The position numbers and the translations under genes were made by a program. This document shows positions 10,437 through 22,036 of a stretch of DNA of 64,000 nt, piece after piece. The stretch comes from Mesoplasma grammopterae ATCC 49580 (GTDB taxonomy: Bacteria > Bacillota_I > Bacilli_A > Mycoplasmatales > Mycoplasmataceae): positions 62,001 to 126,000 of the forward strand of contig NZ_KL370789.1 in NCBI RefSeq assembly GCF_000701525.1. The letters are read 5' to 3'. Each line of letters opens with the position of its first letter. Positions within the stretch are counted from its first letter, which is position 1. The notes below the pieces were generated by a model, which was given only the letters and a program-made list of their open reading frames with translations, searched no databases and had not been told where the DNA came from.

Positions 10437-11981
10437 ATGGCAAGAAAAAAAAGAATAAAAATTTATTCATCTAATGGTAAAAAAGCTTTACTACTTTCAC
10501 CCGAAGAAATAACAATAGTAAAAAATGATCCAAGCTATGAAAAAAACTATGAAACAGAATTCAATAAAGGTAAGCAAGCTTTCGAGGTTAGAAACTATTA
10601 TGCTATTGGATTTTGAAAAGATCTTTTATTTGTTTTAATAGGTGCATTCCTTTCAACTATTGCAATAGATTATTTTATATCTATAACTGGTAATGCTGGA
10701 TTATTCCCTGGTGGTTTAGGTGCCATAGCTCGTTTCCTATCTATAATAGGAGCTAATAATATAACAATTTCAGCAAGTACACTTTATTTTATAGTTTACT
10801 TTATTATGAATATTCCTTTAGTAATTTTTGGATTTATAAAAATAGGATGAAAGTTTTCAACTCTTACATTAATTTATTCAATTATTTCAATTTTCTTTGA
10901 TTTAATATTACAAAATATTCCATACATAAACCCTAATGAATTTAGTTTACTTATTGATTACAATTTAATTAGTTCTTTGCCGGGTGCTTGAGGAGCAATT
11001 ATTTGAATTTTTGCTTTTGCTATCTTTGGTGGGATGATTAACGGATTTAGTTATTCAATTACATATAAAGGAAATGCATCAACTGGTGGAAGTGACTGAG
11101 TTACTTATTATTATTCTAAAAAATTAAACAAAGATATTGGTTCATTAAATATAAAAATAAATATTTTCATATTATTTATTGTTATTTGTTTGAACACAAT
11201 TATTTTAAAAACACAACACATTGATCAGACAATTAAGCTAAGTGCTATTTACAATGAATATAATAGTTGAAATGAGTTGATAAATTCAGATTTAGGAAAA
11301 GCGCTAGATCCTATACTATCTGCTGAGGATAAAGTTTCAATAGACTTATATAATAGTTGACAAAATTTACAAACTGGAAATTGAAACAATGAAGATTGAT
11401 TTAATATTTCAAAATATATCTCATCATCATCTGAGTATGATTCATATTACACTTCATCATTAGTTTGAAAAATGAAATTCAAATGAATTATTGGGCCAAG
11501 TTTATTTGCATCTTTAACATTAATAATTACACAAGGATTAACTGTTAATAGACTTTATCCTAAAAATAAAATTTTGAACTTATTTATATCAACAAACAAA
11601 ATTAACGAAGTTCAACAATATTTATTTAGTGTTGGTTATACAAACAATATTTTTATTTGAAGAACTGTTGCTTCAAAGAAAAATGCTTGAAATGATCAAG
11701 AGCAAGATTTAATTATGATTTCTATGCCTTTACTATACTTTAATAAGATTGAAGACTATTTAATCAAAATAGATGAAGACATGATAATTAATATAATTGG
11801 AAGTAAAGCTGTTAAAGGTAAAAACTTTAGTTATACATTTGATAATGAATTACGTGAAAAAGCATTAACTGAAGAATTCATGAATAATGGTAAATTAATG
11901 AAAAAAATTGAAAGCAACACTATTATTAAGACACACAAAAAAATGAAAAAAAATGGTGTTAATATACAAAATGAGGTATAA
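10437..11981 (+). CDS. YitT/DUF2179 family membrane protein
   Basis: A polytopic membrane protein of 514 residues. It has a basic N-terminal cytoplasmic part, about five hydrophobic helices between residues 65 and 270, the family motif GNASTGGSDW near residue 220, a large hydrophilic loop, one more helix near residue 365, and a C-terminal globular region (about 385-514) in the place of the DUF2179 domain. Many TGA-encoded tryptophans confirm the reading. Function is unknown across the family. It is longer than the typical 280-residue YitT because of the N-terminal extension and the loop between the last helices. The ribosome binding site is AAAGGAAAG. Confidence 0.82.
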
Positions 11982-12006
11982 TCTTTTATAGATTATACTT
12001 TTTATT
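11976..12006 (+). terminator. Terminator overlapping the stop of the YitT-like gene
   Basis: An 8-bp perfect stem GTATAATC/GATTATAC with a 7-base loop and a trailing TTTTTATTTT. The upstream arm includes the TAA stop codon. The stem is A+T-rich, so its strength is moderate. Confidence 0.6.
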
Positions 12007-12043
12007 TTAAGTATTAACTTTTCAAGCAAGGAGGAGTAAATAA

Positions 12044-15000
12044 ATGAATAATAAAAAAACTTCATTTAAGAAAATAGCACAATCTCTTTGTCTTATTTTA
12101 ATTGTGTTTTCTTTAATAATTTCAATTATTTTCTCTTCATTGAGCATTGCTAATAAAACAAATTTAAATACTAGATATTCAGGTGGATATGATGCGCTTG
12201 TTGAAGTATATGATGAAAAACAAAATGCAACACAAGGAACTTCAACTCCAAATGGTGACGCTAGACTAGCTGCTGAATCTCTACAAACTAAATTATCTCC
12301 ATTTTCAGATAACACAATTGATGTTAAAGTTGTAGGGCAACATAGGGTTTCTATTAGAGCAACAAAAGAACAATACCAAAACAACCCTAGATTATTTATA
12401 AATGCAATCGAGCAAGACGGTGGATTGATGGCATTTACTCAAACAAATAATGTATATACAGATATTTTATTTGATGATACTGCAGTTAAAAAAATAACAG
12501 CTTCAGAAAATGGAATATATGATAGCAACAATGAAATTACTAATAAGTTAGCAATTTCAGAAATTTTTGGATCAGTTAAATATACTCCAGATAAATCTGA
12601 AAGTGGATCAGGTCAACAAAACTCACCATTTTTAACTTTTGAAGAAGGATCAAATGGTAGCTATTTAAAAAACTTAACAGCTGCAACAACTGCAACAGAA
12701 GGTGGAACTTCAACACCCGCAAATTTAACAGTTATATCATCATTTGAAACAATCTTAAACAATCTTAGAGAATATTTCTTACAAGCACCTAATGAAAAAT
12801 CAATTGATACTTACTTAGAAAACTACTATAGGGGTGTAATTCAACCGATTTTAAGTTTTTATACAAGTACAACTACTACTGCTCAGCAAAGAGCCGTCAT
12901 AGATGATTTTTTCTCTGTTTCATACATGACTTCAAATGGTCAAATGCAATCAACTTCTTTAATTTCAGGGAGCTTTAATAAATGATGAACAGATAGTGCG
13001 TCTAATGAAAAAATGTTATTCAATAATTCAAATAATGTTGAACTTATTGTAAATGATTTAAAAGCATTATTATATGGAACATTTGAGGGCAGAACTGCAC
13101 CAACAAACTATACTTATAATTTTGTAAATAATGTAAATAAATATGTTATTGATCCAAATTCAAAAACTGAAGACTTTAAAAAAGAACCAGAAAATGGTAA
13201 TCCTGCAGGTAAATATTCAGAAGATGTAACTTTAGGAACACAATCAATGAGAATTGATGAAGTAGCTAAAGTTATGAATGATGTTATGTTATCAAATGTA
13301 TTATTTGCTCAAAAATCATCAACTTCAACATTTTCTCAATATCTTGATGAATCAATTTTTGAAAAAAACTTTATCATGATAAATGATTCAGTGACTCAGA
13401 CTGGAGTTTCTTCTGCGTCAGAGACAATGTCAAGAGCAACATTTACACCTAGTGTTGTTTATAACGGTGCTACAAGCCAATTAAAAGTAAAAACTAGATC
13501 AGCAACAATTGCAAAAACAATTGAAGCCTCAATTTCACAAACAACTTCAGGATTTAGTTTTAAAGTTATAAAATTAACTGAATTTAATCCAGAAATAACT
13601 TTATACATGTTATTAGCATCTATTATATTCTTGCTAATATTAGCTATTGTTACAATGATATTCTTAGTTATTGCTTACAGATTATTAGGTATTTATACAT
13701 TAATAATTGCTGTAACATCAGTTTTCATAACATTGTTTACTCCCACTCTATTTGGAATAGCAATTGGTATAGAAATTTATACTTTAATTTTCATAATGTT
13801 AGGTCTTGTATTAGAATCATGTATTCTGACGATTGAAGCATTTAAAAAACACTTAAATAAAGAAAAAAGATCAATTACTGAATCATTTAAACTATCTTAT
13901 AAAGAAAACTTAGGTATAATACTTGATTCATTTATATTAATATTAATTCCAAATTTAATTATTTTTTGAATTGGAACAGGTTCATTAAAAAACTTTGCAA
14001 CTGTTGCAACAGTATCAACAGCAATTATATTATTTTTAGTAATTGTTGTATTTAGATTAATGATCTACTTAACAGTTAAAATTCAAATTTTTAAAAATCA
14101 CCCATTGTGATTGCCAATTGATACAAAAGATATCAAATCTGGTGTTGCAATTAGAGATAAAATCAATTTATCAAAATATGAATATCAATTAAATATATTA
14201 ACTAATAAAGAAAAAGTTAGTTCAAAAGAGTTATTAAAAATTAAGAGAATTAATGATTTAATTGAAGCTTTAAAAATTAAAATTGAAAATAAAGAAAAAG
14301 ATTATAATAAAAAATCAATTTATAAGAATAAAGAAAAAACTATCAAATTAAATCAAAAAATTGAATCTCTTGAAAAAACAGAGAAAAAAATTCGTTGATA
14401 TAAAAAAGATTGAATCTCATTCTTAAAAGTTAATAGAGACGTTGCAAAAGCAATTTCAACTAATGCTGAAGGTAAAGTAATTGAAGAAGTAAAAACAAAA
14501 AGAAATCAAAATTGAATCTTCAATATAAATAGAATTATTATAGTTTTACTATTAGTGTTTTCAGTAATTGGTGGTGTTGTAGCTGCTACTGTAGGTCCTA
14601 ACTATTCAAACTTGTTTGGTAAAGATAATACTTATATTGTTTATGGTGAATATTTATATGAATTACCAGGAAACAATTTTGATAATGTTGTTACTAAAAT
14701 AGCAGAAAATCAATCTGAGGAACAAGCAAATGAGTTTGAGCAAGTTGCTAAACAAAAAGCTTTTGATGACTGAAGATTAACAGACATTGAATCTGGTGCA
14801 GATAATATTGAGTTTGTTGCTTGATTAAGTGAGTATACAGTTCAATATGTATTTGACAATAATTTAGTTAAAGTATTCTATTCAGGTTACAAAGGAACAA
14901 CTTCTTTAAATTCTATTGAATCAGGAACTACATATGGTGATCAAACTGAGAATTCATCAGCTGAAAATTTAATGCCATATATTCAAATTGAATTATCAAA

Positions 15001-16057
15001 CCAAACAAACATTACTAGAACTAAAAGATTATTAAATAGTATTTTTACAGGTAGAACTCGTTTAGGAAGTAATTATACTAATGAATCAAGAGGTATTTTA
15101 GGAATGTATCAAATTCCATTTACCGCATATGGTCAAATTAATCAAATATTAATTTCATTCGCAATTTTAATTTTAATTTTAATTGTTTATATATTAATTA
15201 GATATAAATGAACTTACTATGTTGCCTTAGCACTAGCGCTTGTAGTTGTTGTTTTAATTACAACATCTCTAGTAATTATGTTCAGAGTACCAATAAGTAC
15301 AGAAATATTGGTAACAATGATTTCAATTGCAGCATTCACAATTATGTCTGTAATATTTATCCTTGGTAAAACAAAAACTTTAATATCTATAAAAAATAAA
15401 AATGAGTTAAGATTCGAATTTGATAAAGAAGCTAATGCTCAAGCAATTATTAAACACAAAGTCTTAGAAGCAATAAATAATAAAAAAGCTTTAAATAGAG
15501 CTAATAAAAAACGTATTAAAGATATTAGAAGAAAAATAGTTGATATTAAAATAGCTAAAAAATCAAAATTCTATACATGAGATGCATTTAAAGCTATATT
15601 TAAATCAAATAGAATACCTAAAATAGCAGAATTAAGAAAAGAAATTAAAGCAATTAGAAAAGAAAATAAAACTGATCTAAAACCTTTAAGAAAAGCAATT
15701 AAGGCTGCTAAAAAAGCTGGTAGAAAAGAAATATCATCAATATTAAAAGATAATCAATTTGCTAAAACATTATTTGTTGATTCATTAAGATTTGGAATGA
15801 ATAGATTAGTTTATATTTCAGGATTCTACTTATTATTTGCAATTATTTTAGCTGTTACAATACCTTCTCTAGCTGGAGTTGGAATTACATTATTAATTGG
15901 TGTATTTGTAGCAAACATCGTAATCTTAACAATGTCATTACCTTTATTGATATGATTAGAAAAACGAAGAATAGTTTCAAACTATGGTAGAAAAGAATTT
16001 ATCTCTCAAACTAGTGTTTCTCAAGAAGAACAAATAGTTAAAGATATTAACGATTAA
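12044..16057 (+). CDS. secDF: Protein translocase SecDF (fused SecD-SecF)
   Basis: SecDF uses the ion gradient to help pull proteins through SecYEG. The product is 1337 residues, much larger than the roughly 740 of Bacillus SecDF. An N-terminal membrane helix is followed by a long extracytoplasmic domain (the start ARYSGGYDALVEV-like segment corresponds to the SecD D1 motif), then a first membrane bundle near residues 515-680. A charged cytoplasmic linker of about 140 residues rich in Lys and Glu follows (about 690-830), then the SecF half with its own extracytoplasmic loop and helices. A second basic segment lies near residues 1115-1250. At least ten TGA codons are tryptophans. The RBS is AAGGAGGAG. 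secDF-apt-relA order matches Bacillus. Confidence 0.9.
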
Positions 16058-16074
16058 TTAAAAGGAGTAAATAT

Positions 16075-16587
16075 ATGGATTTAAAAAAACATATTTTAAA
16101 TGTTAAGGATTTCCCAATTGATGGAATTGACTTTAAAGATGTAACACCATTATTAAATGATGCTGATGCTTTTGCTTATGTAATTGATGAAATGGCAAAA
16201 TTTGTTATTGAATGTGGAGCTAATGTTGTAGTTGCTCCAGAAGCAAGAGGATTCTTATTTGCAAGTGCTGTAGCTTATAAATCACATACTAGATTTGTAT
16301 TAGTTAGAAAACCTGGTAAATTACCTCGTGAAGTTATTGATATTGAATATACTTTAGAGTATGGAACAAATCATCAACAAATGCACAAAGGTGATATTAA
16401 ACCAGATGATAAAGTAGTTATCATAGATGATGTACTTGCAACTGGTGGAACAATTGAAGCTATTGTTAAATTAGTTGAAATGCAAGATGGTAAAGTTGAG
16501 GGAGTTTCATTCTTAATTGATTTACCAGCATTACACGATGAAAATCTATTACAAGAATACAAAGTTCAAAAACTTGTTAAATATTAA
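16075..16587 (+). CDS. apt: Adenine phosphoribosyltransferase
   Basis: Salvages adenine to AMP with PRPP, an essential route in an organism without purine synthesis. The 170-residue length is typical. The PRPP-binding loop VVIIDDVLATGGTIEA lies near residues 114-129, and APEARGFLFA near 60-70 is the adenine-site region. It starts 17 bases after secDF behind AAAGGAG and is followed by a strong terminator. Confidence 0.97.
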   Translation: MDLKKHILNVKDFPIDGIDFKDVTPLLNDADAFAYVIDEMAKFVIECGANVVVAPEARGFLFASAVAYKSHTRFVLVRKPGKLPREVIDIEYTLEYGTNHQQMHKGDIKPDDKVVIIDDVLATGGTIEAIVKLVEMQDGKVEGVSFLIDLPALHDENLLQEYKVQKLVKY

Positions 16588-16591
16588 GATT

Positions 16592-16626
16592 AACACCTAT
16601 AATTAAAATAGGTGTTTTTTTATTTA
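16592..16626 (+). terminator. Terminator after apt
   Basis: A 9-bp perfect stem AACACCTAT/ATAGGTGTT with a 7-base loop and a run of T. It closes the secDF-apt transcript. Confidence 0.85.
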
Positions 16627-16644
16627 AAACAGAAAGGTATATTT

Positions 16645-17208
16645 ATGAAAAACAAACAAAGATGTGATTGATCATCAAATGCTATTTTAAATGAATATCA
16701 TGATAATGAGTGAGGAAAAATAACTCAAAATGATGATTACATATTTGAATTACTCATATTAGAAAATATGCAAGCGGGTTTAAATTGATTAACAATTTTA
16801 CTTAAAAGAGAAGAATTCAAAAAAGCATTTGATAATTTTGATTTAGAAAAGATTATTAACTATGATGAAAATAAAATAAATCAATTAATGAATAATAAAG
16901 GTATTATAAGAAATAAACTAAAAATTAAATCAGCAATTTCAAACGCGAAAGCTTTTAAAGAAATTCAAATACAATTTGGTTCTTTTTATAATTACATTTC
17001 AACTTTTACAAATAACAAACAAGTTATTAATAATTGAAATTCAATTAGTGAAGTACCAGCTGAATCAAATTTATCAAACACAATATCAGTAGATTTAAGA
17101 AAAAGAGGATTTAAATTTGTAGGACCTGTTATTGTTTATTCATTTTTACAAGCAATAGGAATAATTGATGATCATTTAAATAAATGTTTTTGTAAAAGTC
17201 AAAATTAA
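16645..17208 (+). CDS. tag: DNA-3-methyladenine glycosylase I (Tag)
   Basis: Removes 3-methyladenine from alkylated DNA. The 187-residue protein has the family's ordered motifs: RCDW at the N-terminus with Cys7, NEYHDNEWG, LLILENMQAGLNW, and the C-terminal DDHLNKC. Cys7, the His of YHD and the final H-x3-C form the zinc site of Tag. Five or more tryptophans are TGA, so the gene is invisible in the standard code. It sits between two terminators and appears to be an independent unit between apt and relA. Confidence 0.93.
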
Positions 17209-17222
17209 TTATATAAGAGTGT

Positions 17223-17251
17223 ATAGACTTATTTTAAGTCTATTTTTTTTT
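17223..17251 (+). terminator. Terminator after tag
   Basis: A 9-bp perfect stem ATAGACTTA/TAAGTCTAT with a 3-base loop, followed directly by nine T. The relA -10 box begins three bases after the T run. Confidence 0.85.
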
Positions 17252-17253
17252 GT

Positions 17254-17259
17254 TATAAT
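17254..17259 (+). promoter_or_regulatory. -10 box for relA
   Basis: A perfect TATAAT directly after the tag terminator, 30 bases before the preferred relA start. A transcript beginning near 17266 would leave only 6 bases before the alternative ATG at 17272, which favours the ATG at 17284. Confidence 0.6.
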
Positions 17260-17283
17260 TTTAAAAATAGAATGGGTGATTTC

Positions 17284-19581
17284 ATGGCTGGTATAATATT
17301 ACCTAGAAGAACTAGTAAAAGAGCTTCAACAAACTTAAATATTGTTGAGATAAAAGACTATATAACACTAGAAAATGAATTAAAAAAATATATTAAAGAT
17401 AGAAAAGCATTAATTAAAATTAAGGAAGCTTATTTGTTTGCTGAAAAAATGCATAGCGAACAAAAACGTAAAAATGGAGATCCCTATATTTATCACCCAC
17501 TTTCAACTGCATACTATTTAGCACAACTACAAATGGGACCAAAAACTATTAAAGCTGGTTTATTACATGATGTTGTTGAAGACACACCTGTAAAAATTGA
17601 AGAAATAGAAGAGAAATTTGGAAAAGAAATAGCATCACTTGTTGAATCTGTAACTAAAGTTAGTTATTTCGCCGAAGAAAATCGTGAACAAATAAAATCA
17701 GAATATTTAAGAAAATTGTATATTTCTATGGCAAAAGATATAAGGGTTATTATTATTAAAATTGCTGATAGATTACACAATATGTTAACAATTGAAAATT
17801 TACCAGAAGAAAAACAAAGAGTAGTTGCTAAAGAGACATTAACTATTTATGCAGCTATTGCTCACCGTATAGGAATGAAGAATGCTAAATCTAAATTAGA
17901 AGACATGGCATTTAAAGTTTTAAATCCAAATGATTTTACAGACATTGAAAATTTAATTGAAAAAGGTCGTGAATCTAGGGAAGTTAATATTGCTAAAACA
18001 ATTGATGATATTTCGTTTTTCTTAAGAAAAGAAAAACACATTAAAATAATTGATATTTTTGGAAGAGAAAAAACAATTTATTCAATTTACAGAAAAATGA
18101 ATGTCAATGGTAAACAATTTGAAGAATTACATGACCTTGTTGCAATTAGGATAATTGCAAAATCAACAGATGACTGTTACAAAATTTTAGGGTATTTACA
18201 CCAAAAATACTTACCATTATCAGGAAGATTTAAAGATTATATTGCAACACCTAAAAATAACGTTTATCAGTCATTGCATACTACTTTAAGTAATAATAAG
18301 GGAATGTTTTTTGAAGTTCAAATAAGAACTCAGCAAATGGATGATGTCGCTGAAGCTGGTGCTGCTGCTCACTGAAGATATAAAGAAGGTGAAGTTGTAG
18401 ATATTGCTAAGAGACAAAAACAAATTGACGAACAAATTGATATATTTAGCAGAATTTTGGATTTAACAGATCAAATAAATGAAGAAGAAAATTCAAAGGA
18501 AAAAGAATTAGAAAATCAATTGCAAAAAGATGTTTTTGGATCAATGATTTATGTTCTAACTCCAACCCAAAATGTAATTACCTTGCCTTATGGAGCAACT
18601 GTATTAGACTTTGCTTACAGAATACACACTGAAATAGGAGAAAAAACTACAGGAGCAAAAATTGATGGTATATTCTCTCCAATAAACACAGTTTTAGAAT
18701 CAGGACAAGTTGTTGAAATTAAAACATCTTCTAAACAACAACCAACACATGAATGATTAAAAATAGCTACTACATCAAATGCTAAAAATAGAATTAGAAA
18801 ATACTTAGGTAATAAACTAAAAGAAGATAATTCATTTGATGAAGATAGAAAAGAATTAGCAAGAAAAACAGAAAATTTAATTAACTCATATATTAATCAA
18901 AAAGAAATAAAATGAAAAAGAAAATCTCAAAGTGAAATTCTTGAAGCTGTTAAAAAAGCAGGTTATGCTAATCTTGAAGAGTTTTTAATTAGTGTTGGTA
19001 AAGGTGAAATCTCTATTGTAGAAGCTACTGATAAATTCTTCATTAATCATAATTTCTCAAAGGATGAAGAAGCTTTAAGAAGTATTAAATCAAAAACTAT
19101 AAATGATAGAAGTTTAAAAAATGATATTGTTATAGATGGAATAACAAATATTAAAACATCAATTGCAAGTTGTTGTTTACCAATTCCATATGAAGATGTT
19201 ATTGGTTATGTTGCTAAATCAGGAAATGGTATAAAAGTTCATTTAAAAGAATGTTATAACCTATATGCAACAGAAGAAACAAAACGTTTAGTTCAAGTAC
19301 AATGAAATTCAGCTGTTGCTGAAAATAGTTTATATACAACAAAACTTAAATATTTTGCTACAGATAGACCAAATCTTTTATATGACATATCAAGAGCATT
19401 ATCAAACTTAAAAGCAACAACAATAAATGTAAAACTTGGTGTTGATGATAAATCTTTACTTGTTAATGGTGAATTAACAATTAAAGTTAAAAGTTCAGCA
19501 CAATTAAATCAAATTATTTTAACAATTAAATCAATAGCAAACATCATAGATTGTGAAAGATCTGTAAAGAGTATTAAATAG
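17284..19581 (+). CDS. relA: Bifunctional (p)ppGpp synthetase/hydrolase RelA/SpoT
   Basis: Controls the stringent alarmone. The 765-residue protein has an N-terminal HD hydrolase domain with HDVVED at His95, the synthetase domain with GRFKDYIATPKNNVYQSLHT, a TGS domain near VLTPTQNVITLPYGATVLDFAYRIHT, and a C-terminal region with CCLPIPYEDVIGY (zinc-finger/CC) and an ACT-like end. I chose the ATG at 17284 because GGGTGAT (17275-17281) pairs with the 16S tail just before it; an in-frame ATG at 17272 has no such site. Tryptophans are TGA. Confidence 0.95.
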
Positions 19582-19600
19582 GTTTTAAACCTATTTTTTA
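19576..19600 (+). terminator. Terminator after relA
   Basis: A self-complementary AAATAGGTT/AACCTATTT hairpin with a short loop and a T-rich tail; the upstream arm overlaps the TAG stop codon. Confidence 0.75.
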
Positions 19601-19636
19601 TTTTTTCAAATTTTTTCCAATATTTTTTATTAATAA

Positions 19637-19642
19637 TATAAT
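19637..19642 (+). promoter_or_regulatory. -10 box for the sigma-like gene
   Basis: A perfect TATAAT 30 bases before the ATG at 19667, downstream of the relA terminator. No clear -35 is visible. Confidence 0.5.
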
Positions 19643-19666
19643 GACATTGAAAGGAACTAAAAATCG

Positions 19667-20254
19667 ATGAAAAAAAGAAAAAAAGTTAAGTTAACTTTAG
19701 AAGAAAAATATAAATTGTTTAACTCTAATAAAGCTAGAATTTATTTTGCTATTAAAAAAGCATATAGTAAATTTGATTCAATACCATTAGAGTTAGAAGA
19801 TTTTGAATTTTATGCATGAGAAGCATATTTGGATATTTTAGATAAATATTATGATAGAAATATGAGAAAAAGTTTTGAGAGTTGTTTAGTAGATGCTGTT
19901 TATTGAAAGGCAATGAATGTTTGTGCAAAATTTGTAACTAATAAGTATAAAATAATCAATCAAGGAATGAGAACAAGCAGTTTTATGAGCGATGAATATA
20001 AAGAAATGATAAATAATATTAGTGTTGAAGAAAACTCATATAATGAAATTGGTTGAACACAGTTATTTGAACAATACTTTGCAAAAAATACTGATAAAAT
20101 GCCAAAACAAGTTTTTACACTTTATATTTATGGAATGAGTTTTGTAGAAATTGCAAAAGAACTAAATATTTCATCAGCTAAAGTTAGAAATACTTTTTAC
20201 AAAGTTTTACCAGAAATTAGACAAGTGGTTTCCAATCAAGTATTTTTAGATTAA
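19667..20254 (+). CDS. Sigma-factor-like DNA-binding protein
   Basis: A 195-residue protein with two parts that resemble sigma-70 family regions. The first part, around LELEDFEFYAWEAYLDILDKYYDRN (about residues 41-66), is similar in pattern to region 2 (a DLxQEAxLxLxxAxxxYD-type helix). The C-terminal part, PKQVFTLYIYGMSFVEIAKE followed by LNISSAKVRNTFYKVL, is a region-4-type helix-turn-helix. The N-terminus is very basic (KKRKKVKL). It could be an alternative sigma factor of the SigH/ComX or mycoplasma sigma-20 kind, or a degenerate regulator. It has its own TATAAT and an AAAGGAAC ribosome binding site. The stop is 26 bases before the next gene. Confidence 0.6.
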
Positions 20255-20280
20255 AATATATTGTGAAGGGGCGTGATTGA

Positions 20281-20559
20281 ATGAGTTATTATTATAAACC
20301 AAGTATGGGCTATTCAGTGCACGCTTTACAAAGAGCTAAAGAAAGACTTAAATTACAGGATAAACAAGACTGAGAAGTTAAAGAAGCAATTAAAAATCAT
20401 ATTTTTAATTCAACAAAAACTTTTAAGATTAACGGAATGTTATATTTATCAGCGTCTAATACAAACATATTTTTTGTAATCAATGAAAGTAGTAACACAT
20501 TAGTTACAGTCACTCTTGTGTCAGCTGAAAAGCAACTAAGATTAATGGGTGGGTGATAA
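20281..20559 (+). CDS. Small DUF4258-like protein
   Basis: A 92-residue protein. The pattern HALQRAKERLKLQDK near the N-terminus, followed by a short beta-rich part (KTFKINGMLYLSA, NIFFVINESSNTLVTVTLVS), resembles DUF4258 proteins, a small fold related to RelE/BrnT-type toxins. I see no antitoxin-like partner next to it; the neighbours are the sigma-like gene and coaE. A GTGAAGGGGCGTGATT ribosome binding region precedes the ATG. The penultimate codon is TGA (Trp) followed by TAA. Family placement is by eye only. Confidence 0.55.
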
Positions 20560-20560
20560 T

Positions 20561-21121
20561 ATGATAATTGGAGTTTATGGGACAATAGGTGCTGGTAAAA
20601 CAACTATTTCAAATAAAATAAAAAAATTAAAATTTAAAGTAATAAATGCAGATAAAATTTCAAGGGATGTTTTGAATTCAAGAGATATAGAAAAACAAAT
20701 AAAAGATGCTTTTCCTAATGCTTTTATTGAAAATAACTTAAATAGAGCTAAATTAAGAAAAATTATTTCAGAGGATCAAAATAGTTTAAATAAATTAAAT
20801 TCAATTGTTTGACCTGAAATAAAAAACCAAATCTCGTTATTAATTCAAACAAATCCAGGAAATATTGTAATTGACGCAGCATTATTACCAGAACTAGGAC
20901 TTGAAGTTGATAAGTATATAAGAGTTAAAGCAAATCTTTTAACTACTCTTTTAAGAGTGAAAAAAAGAGATAAAAAACCTTTTAAAGAAACTTATTCAAT
21001 TTATAAACAACAAAAACAAAGAATTAAAAAATATGATTTAAATAACGAAGTTATAATTATTAACGATATATGAACAAAAAGCATAACTTATATGCAACTA
21101 CATAAAAAAATATTTAAATAA
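20561..21121 (+). CDS. coaE: Dephospho-CoA kinase
   Basis: Last step of coenzyme A synthesis. The 186-residue protein has the P-loop GTIGAGKTT at residues 7-15 and the DKISRDVL segment near residue 31 that fits the family's AD-x-hxR region. I chose the ATG at 20561: GGTGAT just upstream is a strong 16S match, while an in-frame GTG at 20549 lies inside the preceding gene. The gene starts 2 bases after the stop of the DUF4258-like gene. Tryptophans are TGA. Confidence 0.88.
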
Positions 21122-21145
21122 GATCGAGGTCTTATTTTTTATTTT
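21116..21145 (+). terminator. Terminator after coaE
   Basis: An 8-bp stem AAATAAGA/TCTTATTT with a 6-base loop, then a T-rich tail. The upstream arm contains the TAA stop codon. Confidence 0.65.
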
Positions 21146-21162
21146 TTTGCAATTAATTAAGA

Positions 21163-21168
21163 TAAAAT
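21163..21168 (+). promoter_or_regulatory. Possible -10 box close to truB
   Basis: TAAAAT ends 7 bases before the truB ATG. No Shine-Dalgarno sequence precedes that ATG. If this box is used, the truB message would have almost no leader. Confidence 0.35.
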
Positions 21169-21175
21169 AAATAGT

Positions 21176-22036
21176 ATGAATAAATCAGGAATAATAATTT
21201 TAAATAAACCAAAAGGTTTAACAACAAATCATTTAATTCAAAAACTTAAAAGAAAATTAAATGTAAAGAAAATAGGGCATGCAGGTACTTTAGATCCTTT
21301 AGCTACTGGTGTCGTTATATGTTTAATAAATAATGGAACAAAATTAAGTGATTATTTTTTAAATGAAAATAAAGCATATGAAGTTACTATGAAACTATTT
21401 CAAGCCACAGATACATATGATAGTGATGGAAACATAATAGAAGAACAGGAACCTTTCAAAATAGAAGAAAAACAAGTTAAAAATGTTATATCAAAGTTTA
21501 ATGGGCTTGCTTATGAACAAGAACCACCAATGTATTCAGCGATTAAAATTGATGGAAAAAAACTTTATGAATATGCTCGTGAAAATCAAGTTGTAAAAGT
21601 GAATAAAAGACTAATAAAAATTAATTCACTATCGTTAGATAAATATGAAAATAATGAAATATCAATGACTGTTTATTGTTCAAAAGGAACTTATATAAGA
21701 AGCCTTATTGTAGATATAGCAAAAGAACTAAAAACAATTGCTCATGTAACTAGTCTAAATAGAATAGAATCAGGAAATTTTACAATTAAAAATTCTGTTA
21801 ACATTGAAAATAGTGAAGAATCGAATTTGATTAAAATGTTTGACGCAATTAAAATGGCTGACTATGAAATAATTGAATTAGATGACACATTAAGTGTTGA
21901 ACATGGTAAAAAAATAGAAATCATAACTGAAAACAATATTGTTTTCATTTCAAATAAATCAAAAGAACTTATAGCTTGTTATGAGAGAGAAAATGGAAAT
22001 GTCTTCAAATGCAAGCGTGGAGGTTTAAATATTTAA
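21176..22036 (+). CDS. truB: tRNA pseudouridine-55 synthase
   Basis: Makes pseudouridine 55 in the T-loop of tRNAs. The 286-residue protein has the catalytic [13 protein letters not shown] motif near residues 36-48 (Asp42 region), the [20 protein letters not shown] segment and the [14 protein letters not shown] motif typical of the family. No ribosome binding site is visible before the ATG (GATAAAATAAATAGT), which suggests a leaderless or weakly initiated message. The stop codon shares one base with the ribF start. truB-ribF-rpsO is a conserved Firmicute order, but here it has been separated from infB. Confidence 0.95.
   Translation: MNKSGIIILNKPKGLTTNHLIQKLKRKLNVKKIGHAGTLDPLATGVVICLINNGTKLSDYFLNENKAYEVTMKLFQATDTYDSDGNIIEEQEPFKIEEKQVKNVISKFNGLAYEQEPPMYSAIKIDGKKLYEYARENQVVKVNKRLIKINSLSLDKYENNEISMTVYCSKGTYIRSLIVDIAKELKTIAHVTSLNRIESGNFTIKNSVNIENSEESNLIKMFDAIKMADYEIIELDDTLSVEHGKKIEIITENNIVFISNKSKELIACYERENGNVFKCKRGGLNI

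Noticed and set aside
12044-16057. Apparent fragmentation of secDF and other genes by TGA codons
   Set aside because: Every break is a TGA in a position where tryptophan fits the family, the frame continues, and no insertion or deletion is needed; the organism reads UGA as Trp.
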